This document shows, piece after piece, positions 25,045-32,672 of a stretch of 32,672 nt of DNA (position 1 is the first letter of the stretch; each line of letters begins with the position of its first letter). This stretch comes from JBBPYR01 sp038199755 (GTDB lineage Bacteria > Chloroflexota > Ktedonobacteria > Ktedonobacterales > Ktedonobacteraceae). A program made the position numbers and the translations under genes. The notes under the pieces are model-generated. The model had not been told where the DNA came from and made no database searches. It worked only from the letters and a program-made list of their open reading frames with translations. The stretch covers positions 1 through 32,672 of the forward strand of contig JBBPYR010000249.1 of assembly GCA_038199755.1 (NCBI GenBank), read 5' to 3'.

Positions 25045-26277
25045 ATGAGTGAAACAGTAAAGTCCGATCAAACTAGTGCAGGAGGCGCAGTAGCCTCCGT
25101 TGAAGTTCCATCATATCTTCCCAAGCAATCAATCGGCCAGTTACTCCGCAATGATCTCGGCTTTGTACCGGTGTTGCTGACCTTTGTTGCCGTTGCCATC
25201 TACTTCCAAATCACTACCTCTGGACTCTTTCTTACTCCACGTAACCTGACACAACTCGTATTACAAATCACAACTATTGGTATTATTGGACTGGGTGTCA
25301 CACTCGTTTTGCTATTAGGTGAAATTGACCTCTCTGCCGCCGCCGTTGCTACGCTGTGCTCTATTATTATGGGTGTGCTTTCAGAGCGTGCGGGACTTTC
25401 AGGCATAGCTGCCATTGTGCTTGCCATTCTCTCAGGAGCTATCATTGGTGCAATCAATGGTGTTTTCATAGCAATTCTGCGCGTACCATCATTCATTGTT
25501 ACGCTGGCGGCTTCGATTGGCTATTCGGGTTTATTGCTCTACCTACTACAAGGGCAGGCGACGCTGATCATCCGCAATCCACTTATCCTCAGTATCTCGA
25601 ACAACTATTTGCCAGACCCCCAGGGGCCAGCACTTCCCATTATCGTCGCTCTCATCTATGTCGGATCAGTCATTTTCAATCAAGTACGGCGCCGTCGCGT
25701 TGGCTTGCGCGTACTACCGCTGTGGCAACTGGTGGCCCAGTCAATAGGCGTGCTGGCGATTGTGACTGTCATCATTATTCTCTTTGAGTCCTATCTTGGT
25801 GTTCCGCAGGCAATTGTTATTCTGACCGGCTTGATTCTCGTCGTCTGGCTCGTGCTCACGAAAACGGCCTTTGGTCGCCATATCTATGCAGTTGGTGGCA
25901 ATGCAGAGGCTTCCCGCCGTACGGGTATCAATGTCGTTGGTATTCGCGTCGCGGTGTTCGCGCTCTGTTCGGCGATCGCTGCTATTGCAGGCATCCTCGC
26001 CGCCTCACGTGCCACTGCTGTCGCTAGTCAGATCGACCCCGCGCTCTTGCTACAAGCCATCGCCGCTGCCGTTATCGGTGGTGTCAGCCTCTTTGGTGGG
26101 CGTGGCTCGGTGTGGTCCATTATCCTCGGTGCGCTCATCATCGGCAGTCTGGAAAACGGCCTCGACCTGCTCGGTCAGCCTACCGAAGTCAAGTTGATGG
26201 TTGAGGGCATCGTGCTACTACTCGCCGTTACCATTGATGCGCTCGTGCGTCGTGCTCAGGCGCGCTCCGGTCGCTAA
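25045..26277 (+). CDS. Sugar ABC transporter permease (XylH/RbsC-like)
   Basis: This 410-residue permease of the branched-chain amino acid/ribose/xylose class has about 10-12 helices. The recognisable blocks are GLGVTLVLLLGEIDLSAAAV, GAINGVFIAILRVPSFIVTL, FGRHIYAVGGNAEASRRTGI and AVIGGVSLFGGRGSVWSIIL. It forms the membrane channel with the ATPase encoded 2 bases upstream. Length and the long interhelical loop after YLPDPQGP fit XylH more than RbsC. AGGAG lies 8 bases before the ATG. A 37-bp perfect inverted repeat follows the stop. Confidence 0.92.
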   Translation: MSETVKSDQTSAGGAVASVEVPSYLPKQSIGQLLRNDLGFVPVLLTFVAVAIYFQITTSGLFLTPRNLTQLVLQITTIGIIGLGVTLVLLLGEIDLSAAAVATLCSIIMGVLSERAGLSGIAAIVLAILSGAIIGAINGVFIAILRVPSFIVTLAASIGYSGLLLYLLQGQATLIIRNPLILSISNNYLPDPQGPALPIIVALIYVGSVIFNQVRRRRVGLRVLPLWQLVAQSIGVLAIVTVIIILFESYLGVPQAIVILTGLILVVWLVLTKTAFGRHIYAVGGNAEASRRTGINVVGIRVAVFALCSAIAAIAGILAASRATAVASQIDPALLLQAIAAAVIGGVSLFGGRGSVWSIILGALIIGSLENGLDLLGQPTEVKLMVEGIVLLLAVTIDALVRRAQARSGR

Positions 26278-26288
26278 ACACATAACAC

Positions 26289-26366
26289 CATGCTTGCCTA
26301 CCAATGAGCACATAAAAAGACTGTCATACGACAGTCTTTTTATGTGCTCATTGGTAGGCAAGCATG
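26289..26366. terminator. Perfect 37-bp inverted repeat, bidirectional terminator
   Basis: Bases 26289-26325 are perfectly complementary to 26330-26366 with only a 4-base loop (ATAC). The inner arm carries AAAAAGACTGTC and its complement, so an inner hairpin of GACTGTC followed by T5 can terminate plus-strand transcripts, and the mirror image serves the opposite strand. It starts 11 bases after the permease stop. Confidence 0.85.
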
Positions 26367-26413
26367 AATAGCACGACTCTGGATGACATGCCGAATAATA
26401 ATGATCGCATTTC

Positions 26414-26468
26414 ATGGTAAAAATATACGAGAGCAGGTTGCACAAATCTTCTTGTATACTTTTACCAT
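26414..26468. repeat. 15-bp inverted repeat beyond the histidine phosphatase gene
   Basis: ATGGTAAAAATATAC (26414-26428) and GTATACTTTTACCAT (26454-26468) are complementary at 14 of 15 positions with a 25-base loop. It is AT-rich, lies 12 bases past the phosphatase stop, and has no following T-run. Confidence 0.5.
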
Positions 26469-26480
26469 ATGTCACGCAAA

Positions 26481-27203
26481 TTATTGCCCCTCATCTGGCC
26501 CACGAGAGTCGTCCCGACCAGTGACAGGCTGTTCCGCTAATTCATGCCAGGGAATTCTGCCAGATGTGTTGAGGTCACGCAGGTGCATGACATCATTATA
26601 GCGCTCTAACACCCAGCGCGGGGGGGGTGGCAGCCATTCCAGCGTTGCCTTATGCCAATGCGTGATGGAGGTGTTATGCGTGTTGAAGAGGGCATTTGGG
26701 AAGTGGAACGCGTTAATGCCGATAAAAAGTTGAAAGGAAACATCAACAATGCCGCCGTGACAGATCAGTACAATTGTCTTTCCCTCGTGGTCATGCGTAA
26801 TTCGGTGCAGTGCATGACTGACGCGTGAGGTGAACTCTACCCGACTCTCACCACCGTTAGCAATACGCGAAAACGGCATGTCCTCAAATGACACCGCATT
26901 GAAAAGGACTTGAAATTCTTTTGAGCTGAGTTTATCACCATCGCCATCGCGGTGCTCCTCAATTTCCTCATCGAAAATGATAGGCAATCCCAGGGCCGGT
27001 GCCACAATTTCCGCTGTATGACGCGCCCGTAACATGGTGCTACTAATTACGACATCCGCCTTAATTTCTTTAGTGGCCGCCAAGCGATCTCGCAGGCGTT
27101 CGGCTTGTTTGACACCAAGTGGCGATAGACGTGTATTGCCCATAGTTCTCTGGGCTGCACTTAATGCCTCTCCATGCCGTATGATATATAAATGTGTTGT
27201 CAT
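26481..27203 (-). CDS. Histidine phosphatase (phosphoglycerate mutase-like)
   Basis: This 240-residue enzyme of the histidine phosphatase superfamily has the phospho-acceptor motif YIIRHGEA (His10) near the N-terminus, the second catalytic His149 in VLICHGG, and acidic residues near DEEIEEHRDGDGD that fit the proton donor region. It is more likely a broad-specificity phosphatase than glycolytic mutase, because the long mutase insert is lacking. The last 30 or so residues (VTGRDDSRGPDEGQ) are polar and probably disordered. AAGGA lies 7 bases before ATG 27203. Confidence 0.88.
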   Translation of the reverse strand: MTTHLYIIRHGEALSAAQRTMGNTRLSPLGVKQAERLRDRLAATKEIKADVVISSTMLRARHTAEIVAPALGLPIIFDEEIEEHRDGDGDKLSSKEFQVLFNAVSFEDMPFSRIANGGESRVEFTSRVSHALHRITHDHEGKTIVLICHGGIVDVSFQLFIGINAFHFPNALFNTHNTSITHWHKATLEWLPPPPRWVLERYNDVMHLRDLNTSGRIPWHELAEQPVTGRDDSRGPDEGQ

Positions 27204-27411
27204 AAAAATCCTTCTACATACTAGTCTGAACTGTTGTAGTCTCTATTCTACCATCTGATCACGACATTCTTACGCTGAGCAGGGTTGTAATGAGTTACGG
27301 TTATACTAGTCGAGGTTATACTGTAAAGAGAGGGTCGCTTCTACTAGGGGCAACCTTGTATTACAGCAACAAGGATTGTCCAGCAGGGACATCTTTAAGG
27401 CGGAGAACAGC

Positions 27412-27933
27412 ATGCAGAAACTCTATACCATCCTAAAATATTGCGTTGCCCTCTTTTTCAATGCGCTCAATATGCTCTTACGTGGCAATCTGCCCATGTT
27501 TGGCTGTGCCAGCATAATTGTTGAGGAGCAAGGGAGTTTCCTTGTCGTCGAGCGTCATAGTGGAGAACTTGTTTTTCCCGGCGGCTTCACGCGCTGGCGC
27601 GAACACCCCACCCAGACAGCACAACGCGAGGGGCAAGAGGAAACCGGCTTTCAGATTCAGATTGGAGATGCGCTTGGCTATTACTCTGTTGTAAGCGATC
27701 ATGTCTACAAGATGAGCACACTCAACATTACCTATGTCGCCTCGATTAAACAAGGCGATATGCAGCACAGCATCGAAGGACGCGTTCGCTGGTGTGATGA
27801 GAAGACTTTGCGAGCAAAAATGAATACGTATCACATTTCGATGCTGGAAGATTATCTACGCTATAAAACGGGCAGCGACCACACGAATGTGGCCGCTGAT
27901 CTAGTGATGACTACCCATGAGCCAGCTTCATAA
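27412..27933 (+). CDS. Nudix hydrolase with hydrophobic N-terminus
   Basis: This 173-residue protein has a complete Nudix box at residues 58-80 (GFTRWRE, then seven residues, REGQEETGF). Upstream is LYTILKYCVALFFNALNMLL, a hydrophobic stretch that may anchor it to the membrane, which is unusual for the family. Substrate unknown. ATG 27412 is preceded by GGAG about 7 bases upstream; a longer frame from TTG 27376 is rejected. Its stop lies 2 bases from the stop of the convergent serine hydrolase gene. Confidence 0.85.
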   Translation: MQKLYTILKYCVALFFNALNMLLRGNLPMFGCASIIVEEQGSFLVVERHSGELVFPGGFTRWREHPTQTAQREGQEETGFQIQIGDALGYYSVVSDHVYKMSTLNITYVASIKQGDMQHSIEGRVRWCDEKTLRAKMNTYHISMLEDYLRYKTGSDHTNVAADLVMTTHEPAS

Positions 27934-27935
27934 GC

Positions 27936-28754
27936 CTAGTCAAGCATTAGAGCAACCTTTTTGCAAATCTTGCGAATAGTGCTCAGACCGGCTGCCACGT
28001 TGGGCTCTCCCTTGGTATAGACAGAGATGACGTAGACATCCTGCTTTGTCATCACGATACCCGAAGAGTTCACTGCCCACCAACCATCGGGGCCAATCAC
28101 CCAGCCGTCTTTCAAGGCAACCGTGGCACCCGGTGGTGCAGTATCTCCCACACCGCCGCGCTGATCTGCCTCTACATGTTCCAGCAGGTTGAGAGCCAGC
28201 TTACGGTGATCTGCCGTCAGGAGAATCCCCTTGTAGAGGCGATTCAGCATTTTCACCATTGTCAGAGGATACATCACGCTCCATCCCCAGGCGTCGGGAT
28301 TCGGAACCAGGCCAGTAATACCGACTCTATTCATATAAGCCGCCACCCCGGCTGCGCCTCCTATTTCATGGTAATAAAGGGCTGACGCAGAATCATTATT
28401 AGAGTTCTCTATCATGGTGCGCAGCAAGTCCATCTCATGGCTGGTCGCTGCTCGCCCTTGCCGCTCAATCATATCGAGGAACGTCAACATAATGGGTACC
28501 TTCATTGAGCTTGCTACAATGAATTGGTGCGGGTCATTGTAGGTGTAATAGCGATCATGCGTCACATCATAGACCCATGCCGCCATGACCTCGTGGTTCG
28601 CTGGGGATGTCATTTGTGCATTGGCATGACTCGGTGAAAAAAACGTCATACATCCAAAAACAATCGAAAAACCGATAGCTACTATCCTCAACACGAAGAG
28701 GAAAGGTTGTCGATGGCTTCCTGCTGTCTTGTTCGCTTGCGTGTATCCCTGCAT
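27936..28754 (-). CDS. Beta-lactamase-fold serine hydrolase (class A-like)
   Basis: This 272-residue exported protein has a hydrophobic N-terminal segment (FLFVLRIVAIGFSIVFGCMT) ending in SPSHANA, a likely signal peptide. The class A/DD-peptidase nucleophile motif SxxK is Ser82-Lys85 in ASSMKVPIM. The second motif is SNN (118-120) in place of SDN, and the third is KDG in ALKDGWV in place of KTG. The omega-loop Glu166 equivalent is not evident, so true beta-lactamase activity is doubtful; it belongs to the broad beta-lactamase2 family and may act on cell-wall peptides. AGGAGGAA lies about 6 bases before ATG 28754. Confidence 0.85.
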   Translation of the reverse strand: MQGYTQANKTAGSHRQPFLFVLRIVAIGFSIVFGCMTFFSPSHANAQMTSPANHEVMAAWVYDVTHDRYYTYNDPHQFIVASSMKVPIMLTFLDMIERQGRAATSHEMDLLRTMIENSNNDSASALYYHEIGGAAGVAAYMNRVGITGLVPNPDAWGWSVMYPLTMVKMLNRLYKGILLTADHRKLALNLLEHVEADQRGGVGDTAPPGATVALKDGWVIGPDGWWAVNSSGIVMTKQDVYVISVYTKGEPNVAAGLSTIRKICKKVALMLD

Positions 28755-28886
28755 GCGCTATTCCTCCTAAAACTTGATCTACCAAGCTTTTAGAATAGAA
28801 CGCGCCACAACTACTTTTTTCCTACTCAATTTAGCTTATCCAAAATCAGGCAGGGAAGGATTTTTTTGAGGTCAATACAGTAGTAA

Positions 28887-31196
28887 TTAGAGCGTACTTA
28901 GCATGTCTCGCTTCAGAGATTCCATCTTAAAATCAACTTTATGCTCGCGTTGGATCAGTGCGGAACGGAACACAGAAAGTAACGATGGGTCAAATTGTAT
29001 GCCAACCAGCAACTCAATTTCCGCCAAGGCTTGGGCGGGTGTACGCGCAGACTGATAAGATTGTGTTGTAATCATGGTATGATATGCCTCTGCCAATGCA
29101 ATCATGCGTGCCTCAAGCGGAATAGCTGTTCCCACCAATCCATCAGGTGTACCCGTGCCATCCCAACGCTCATGGTGATGGCGAATAGCAGGTGCCAGAT
29201 TGCTCAGCCAGGGAATATCCTCTACAATATCCGCGCCCAGTTCGGCGTGCTGATGCAATAATTGCCACTCCTGTGCGGAAAATTGCTCCTTGGGCTGGTG
29301 CAACAAGCGATCAGGCAAGGCAATTTTTCCAATATCATGCAGAAAGGCAGCAGTTGCAGTACGGAAGGCATGTTCTTCGTTAAATTCAAGTATCCGTGCC
29401 ATACTCGCCACCAGATCACTGACTTCATGGGCATGTTCGCTCATCCCCGGCTCACGCCAGTTGAGCGCACCCATCAAAGAATAGATCAAGCGGAGTTGTT
29501 CTACTCGCTGTTGCTGCTCACGAGTATGTCCATCGGATGCTCCACCTTCTACCCGTTTCAATTGATGTGCAGTAGCCGCTTTCAAATCGGCATCACGGTT
29601 TGCCCGCACCGCCTCAGCTGCGGTACGTATTTGGTTGCGCCCTAAACGCTTTGCCCAGTACATCGCCTGGTCAGCCTGCTCGCAGAGTTCACTAGCAGTT
29701 ACACCCTCATGAGGATAGCTTGCCACGCCAATACTGATGGTGATCGCGATACCACCCTCGACCGCACTCGTTGCCAGAGGCAAAGCCGCTACTGCACTCC
29801 GCAAGCGTTCCGCAAGGACCTGTGCCTCTTGCTGATTGGTCTCTGGCAAAATCACCAGGAACTCTTCTCCCCCAAAACGACCCACGGTATCACCCATGCG
29901 CAAGACGCCCCGTGTGCGTGACCCTAACTCTTGCAACACCATATCACCAGTAGCATGACCATAGGTATCGTTGACTTGCTTGAAACGGTCCCCATCAAAG
30001 AAGAGCACCGAGAGATCATGACCAAAGCGGCGGGTACGCTCACACTCCTGCTCTAATAGAGATTGCAAAGCGCGATGATTGGGAAGATTGGTCAGGACAT
30101 CAGTTGTGGCAAGCATCTCCAGACGTGCATTGGCTGCGTTGAGTGCCTCATGCTCTCGTTGTAATGCTTCATGAAGACGTTTCAGTTCTTCACTCTTCGC
30201 CAATTCATCACGTTGTTGCTTTGTCTCCTCAAGCAACCCGACAATCGTATCTAACGTCGTGTTCACCGCATGCGAAACCTGGGCAATCTCGTCGCGTCCC
30301 TGCTCTTCGACACGAGCCGAGAATAACCCCTGCTCAATCGATTGCACCACGGTTTGAAAGCGCTGTAACCGCCGCACCACCGTAGCGGAGACGAGCTTAC
30401 CCACAACTAATAATCCAGCTACTAAGCAGAGGAATGACAAAGCCATCACCCACAACAACTGATTCTCCTCGACCATCATTGCATCGTGAATAGAGGGAAC
30501 GAGGCCATCCGTAAAGCGAAGCAGAATAAGCAAAGAGGTCATTGCCTCAGCATATGAGCTTTCTGTTTGTGTAATCTCTAAAATCTGTGCATTGCTCACA
30601 TCACCATTCTCGATTGCGTCAAATATGAGCATGAGTGATTTCTGATAGCTTTGCCATGTTCGCAGGACATCATTAGAGCGCGCGCGTTGCTCATCAATTT
30701 GGGTACCATGCCCAGCCACATTAAAGAGTGCAGTTAAATCAGGGGAGAGAGCCAGCACGTCATTCTGCATGTAAGCGTTGAGTGTAGTATCATACTTCTC
30801 TACGAGTCCCAAAACTACCTGATGATCTTCCCTTAACGTTTCTGGATTGGGAGGGGTTTTGTCGGCATCCGCGAGTGCTGCCTGTAAATTGGTTTGTGTT
30901 AACTTTAAGGTAGCAGAAGCAGAAGTAAGAGAAGTATAGGCATGGAGTAAATGCTGATTAAGGGTAGATACATTCGTAAGTAGACGATAACTTTGCAAGC
31001 TAATATTCACGAGGCCAAGCGATACTATCAGCATTGGCACAAGAAAGCCGAGAGCCAATCGTTTACTAATTGACATATTCAATAGGAAATCACGCCCTCC
31101 CCGTCTCACGCGATCAACATTTTGAGCATGAGATATGGGGGCACGTAACAGTTCAGAAGAAAGTATCCTCTGGTCAGTATCGCTATCTACAGACAT
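28887..31196 (-). CDS. Membrane GGDEF diguanylate cyclase with C-terminal HD-GYP-like domain
   Basis: This 769-residue protein couples c-di-GMP synthesis to a phosphodiesterase-like domain. Membrane helices at about 47-66 and 247-269 enclose a helical extracytoplasmic sensor, followed by HAMP and a coiled coil (to about 370). The GGDEF domain has active site GGEEF (442-446) and an inhibitory RxxD (RMGD) five residues before it, so it should be active and feedback-inhibited. The C-terminal HD domain has FLHDIGKIALPD, HQHAELGADI and HHHERWDGTGTPDGL (from residue 673), where the GYP signature reads GTP. ATG 31196 is chosen because GGAG lies about 7 bases upstream; the frame is open to 31268 without a ribosome site. 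Confidence 0.9.
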   Translation of the reverse strand: MSVDSDTDQRILSSELLRAPISHAQNVDRVRRGGRDFLLNMSISKRLALGFLVPMLIVSLGLVNISLQSYRLLTNVSTLNQHLLHAYTSLTSASATLKLTQTNLQAALADADKTPPNPETLREDHQVVLGLVEKYDTTLNAYMQNDVLALSPDLTALFNVAGHGTQIDEQRARSNDVLRTWQSYQKSLMLIFDAIENGDVSNAQILEITQTESSYAEAMTSLLILLRFTDGLVPSIHDAMMVEENQLLWVMALSFLCLVAGLLVVGKLVSATVVRRLQRFQTVVQSIEQGLFSARVEEQGRDEIAQVSHAVNTTLDTIVGLLEETKQQRDELAKSEELKRLHEALQREHEALNAANARLEMLATTDVLTNLPNHRALQSLLEQECERTRRFGHDLSVLFFDGDRFKQVNDTYGHATGDMVLQELGSRTRGVLRMGDTVGRFGGEEFLVILPETNQQEAQVLAERLRSAVAALPLATSAVEGGIAITISIGVASYPHEGVTASELCEQADQAMYWAKRLGRNQIRTAAEAVRANRDADLKAATAHQLKRVEGGASDGHTREQQQRVEQLRLIYSLMGALNWREPGMSEHAHEVSDLVASMARILEFNEEHAFRTATAAFLHDIGKIALPDRLLHQPKEQFSAQEWQLLHQHAELGADIVEDIPWLSNLAPAIRHHHERWDGTGTPDGLVGTAIPLEARMIALAEAYHTMITTQSYQSARTPAQALAEIELLVGIQFDPSLLSVFRSALIQREHKVDFKMESLKRDMLSTL

Positions 31197-31298
31197 GCTT
31201 ACTCCATTCATAGAATATGGAATGGGTGAACGATCTAGCTTGAGAAAATAACAAGGTATATCAGACATATCGGATTTATTAGCATTTTCTTAAGTAGT

Positions 31299-32156
31299 CT
31301 ATGATCCTAACACAAGCACAAAGCCCTCCATTGGAATGGGATATTCTGAAGCCATCGGTAATGCCTGTACGCGATTTGTGAGAGGATCGATTATCGTATG
31401 ATTACGACAATGGTAATAGTAGAGGCCAGGCACTTCAAAGAGCGTGGTAGTCGTTTCACCACCTGGGGTCTCATCCGTTCCGCCAACACGACCCAAGCTG
31501 ATATCTGCGGGATTTATCGGTGTTGACCAGCCTAGGGCAAGCCCTATGAAGTGGGGATCTGCATCAAAATTGTGCCAGGTCACACCACCAATGGCACGAA
31601 TTGCTTGAAATTCCTCGCTAAAATCATCATGGCTGGCAGGGATAGAATTAATGGCAACATTCGATAAACCACTAATGGGACCCTGAACCCAGATCACTCC
31701 ATCCATAGCCAAGGGGAAATGTTCAGCATTCTTGTTGGCAGCGACACGTGATAACGTAGCATTCCAACTGCTCATAGTAGTATCGTAGTAGTGATATAGA
31801 CCAGGCTGGTTAAAGGTAAATTGAGCGTCTGCTCCAGCTGGAATCTGAAATGAGAATGCTTGCGGATTAAGAAAATGGCTGTGCTGCGCTGTTGTGGTAA
31901 CAACGTGCTTTGTTGTATCGTCATTTCCCCAGGTTACGGTAGTATGAAGCGGAACCACCAGGATATAAGGCACAAATAGGTCTTGTGCCTTAGGCATAAT
32001 AATAGTATTCGGCGATGAAGCTACATTTGTATACTTTACAGTAGCATTATTAGGTACGCGGGAAGCCCAGATAGTACGCCCGAATAGCAATTCAAGCATA
32101 AATACACCGAGCAATGCCCCCATCATAATTTTTACGCGCACAGATAGTTTGAACAT
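31299..32156 (-). CDS. Exported protein with two cupredoxin-like domains
   Basis: This 285-residue protein has an N-terminal membrane or signal segment (IMMGALLGVFMLELLFG) and two repeated cupredoxin-like domains. The second (about 185-285) has a full type-1 copper set: His202 in DPHFIG, Cys250 and His253 in YYYHCRNH, and Met276 in PIPMEGF. The first (about 60-160) has the same framework, with His84 and Met151, but Asp125 and Met128 occupy the Cys and second His positions in GLYHYYDTTM. It may be an extracytoplasmic electron carrier or copper-binding protein. ATG 32156 has GGGAGGG 4 bases upstream; an earlier in-frame start at 32192 is rejected. Confidence 0.8.
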   Translation of the reverse strand: MFKLSVRVKIMMGALLGVFMLELLFGRTIWASRVPNNATVKYTNVASSPNTIIMPKAQDLFVPYILVVPLHTTVTWGNDDTTKHVVTTTAQHSHFLNPQAFSFQIPAGADAQFTFNQPGLYHYYDTTMSSWNATLSRVAANKNAEHFPLAMDGVIWVQGPISGLSNVAINSIPASHDDFSEEFQAIRAIGGVTWHNFDADPHFIGLALGWSTPINPADISLGRVGGTDETPGGETTTTLFEVPGLYYYHCRNHTIIDPLTNRVQALPMASEYPIPMEGFVLVLGS

Positions 32157-32249
32157 AGACCCTCCCTTAAGAGACACAACCACTATAACCACTATACAGA
32201 GGTCTCAAAAAGCGGGTCTTGCTCACCTCACGACTAGCTTATTTCCTTT

Positions 32250-32672
32250 CTACTTCCTCAAACTCAATAATGCCAGCAGACCAAACAGGATAATGATGCC
32301 GCCAGAAGCCCTATTAATCCACAGGAACCATTGAGGCGTAAATTTAGCTCGTAGCCAGCTAATTCCGCCGGTCAAGATACACCACCAGAGCGCAGAACCG
32401 AGAAACACGCCGCACACCACAAGCAAAGCAGTGAGTGGGCTATTTGCTTGCCCACCCACACCAATGCCAGCAAAAAGGGCCGCAAACGAGAGAATCGTTA
32501 ATGGGTTAGTCAGTGTTAGCAAAAAGGTAGAGCTATATGCTCCGACAAAGGTTGTTATGGTTGCTACCTTTTCTTCAGTAGCGGCTCGTTCAGCAGGTTT
32601 GGAGAGCAGGGTCTTCACACCCAGGTAGAGTAGAAAGAGACCGCCTAGTATACGAACCCAAAGTTGTTGACT
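32250..32672 (-). CDS. LysE-family amino acid exporter, C-terminal part (cut by window edge)
   Basis: The 140 codons in the window continue open to the right edge, so the start lies outside. The translated part reads WVRILGGLFLLYLGVKTL, then LTLTNPLTILSFAALFAGIG and three further hydrophobic helices, ending in LLALLSLRK. The NPLTILSF segment after the central loop and the ILGGLFLLYLGVKTL helix are typical of LysE/RhtB exporters, which expel amino acids by proton exchange. The substrate is unknown. A stretch of 93 bp separates it from the cupredoxin gene on the same strand. Confidence 0.85.
   Translation of the reverse strand, partial: SQQLWVRILGGLFLLYLGVKTLLSKPAERAATEEKVATITTFVGAYSSTFLLTLTNPLTILSFAALFAGIGVGGQANSPLTALLVVCGVFLGSALWWCILTGGISWLRAKFTPQWFLWINRASGGIIILFGLLALLSLRK

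Noticed and set aside
27936..28754. Antibiotic-resistance beta-lactamase
   Set aside because: SxxK is present, but the second motif is SNN, the third is KDG and no deacylation Glu is evident; only the broader serine hydrolase family is supported.

Overview
This window looks like bacterial chromosome of roughly 50% GC (judged by eye). The gene mix suggests a large-genome member of the Chloroflexota, most likely of the Ktedonobacteria type: orphan E1-alpha paralogues, GH42 beta-galactosidase, Uma2 nuclease, Ser/Thr kinase debris, APC permeases, YtxH protein, and a LevR-type sigma-54 activator with PTS genes. No rRNA, tRNA or other taxonomic marker is present, so this assignment is inference. 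I see no prophage, transposase, CRISPR array or tRNA gene.

Layout. 1-1360: two divergent genes for E1-alpha-like thiamine-diphosphate dehydrogenase subunits, the left one cut by the window edge. 1365-3569: REP-like palindromes, a GH42 beta-galactosidase and its terminator. 3575-6761 (minus): a mercuric-reductase-like FAD oxidoreductase, a Nudix hydrolase and a FluG-type amidohydrolase. 6954-9130: a CoiA-like protein, a small GlsB/YeaQ-like membrane protein and a YtxH protein. 9130-15377: MurA, a glutamine-synthetase-family ligase and two paralogous APC permeases facing each other. The ligase, one permease and the amidohydrolase could form a gamma-glutamyl amine-catabolism set. 15378-17710: a long structured leader, trpF, folded repeat elements, an Uma2 nuclease, and a scar in which a truncated kinase is fused to a copied trpF 5' end.

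17938-26277 is a sugar-uptake block on the plus strand. A 1006-residue LevR/CelR-type sigma-54 activator is followed by a good -24/-12 promoter, PTS EIIB and EIIC of the lactose/cellobiose family, and then a xylose/ribose-type ABC transporter (lipoprotein, single-domain ATPase, permease). A perfect 37-bp inverted repeat closes the block. 26481-32672 holds a histidine phosphatase, a second Nudix protein, a beta-lactamase-fold serine hydrolase, a GGDEF/HD-GYP-like c-di-GMP enzyme, a two-domain cupredoxin and a LysE-family exporter cut by the window edge.

Convergent gene pairs are repeatedly separated by very long, nearly perfect inverted repeats. Several automatic start positions can be corrected from Shine-Dalgarno placement (beta-galactosidase, MurA, GGDEF protein, EIIB, ABC ATPase, cupredoxin). 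The items most worth checking are the sigma-54 promoter with its abutting palindrome, the 54-bp direct repeats around the Uma2 gene, the structured leader before the second permease, and the cupredoxin with one apparently copper-dead domain.
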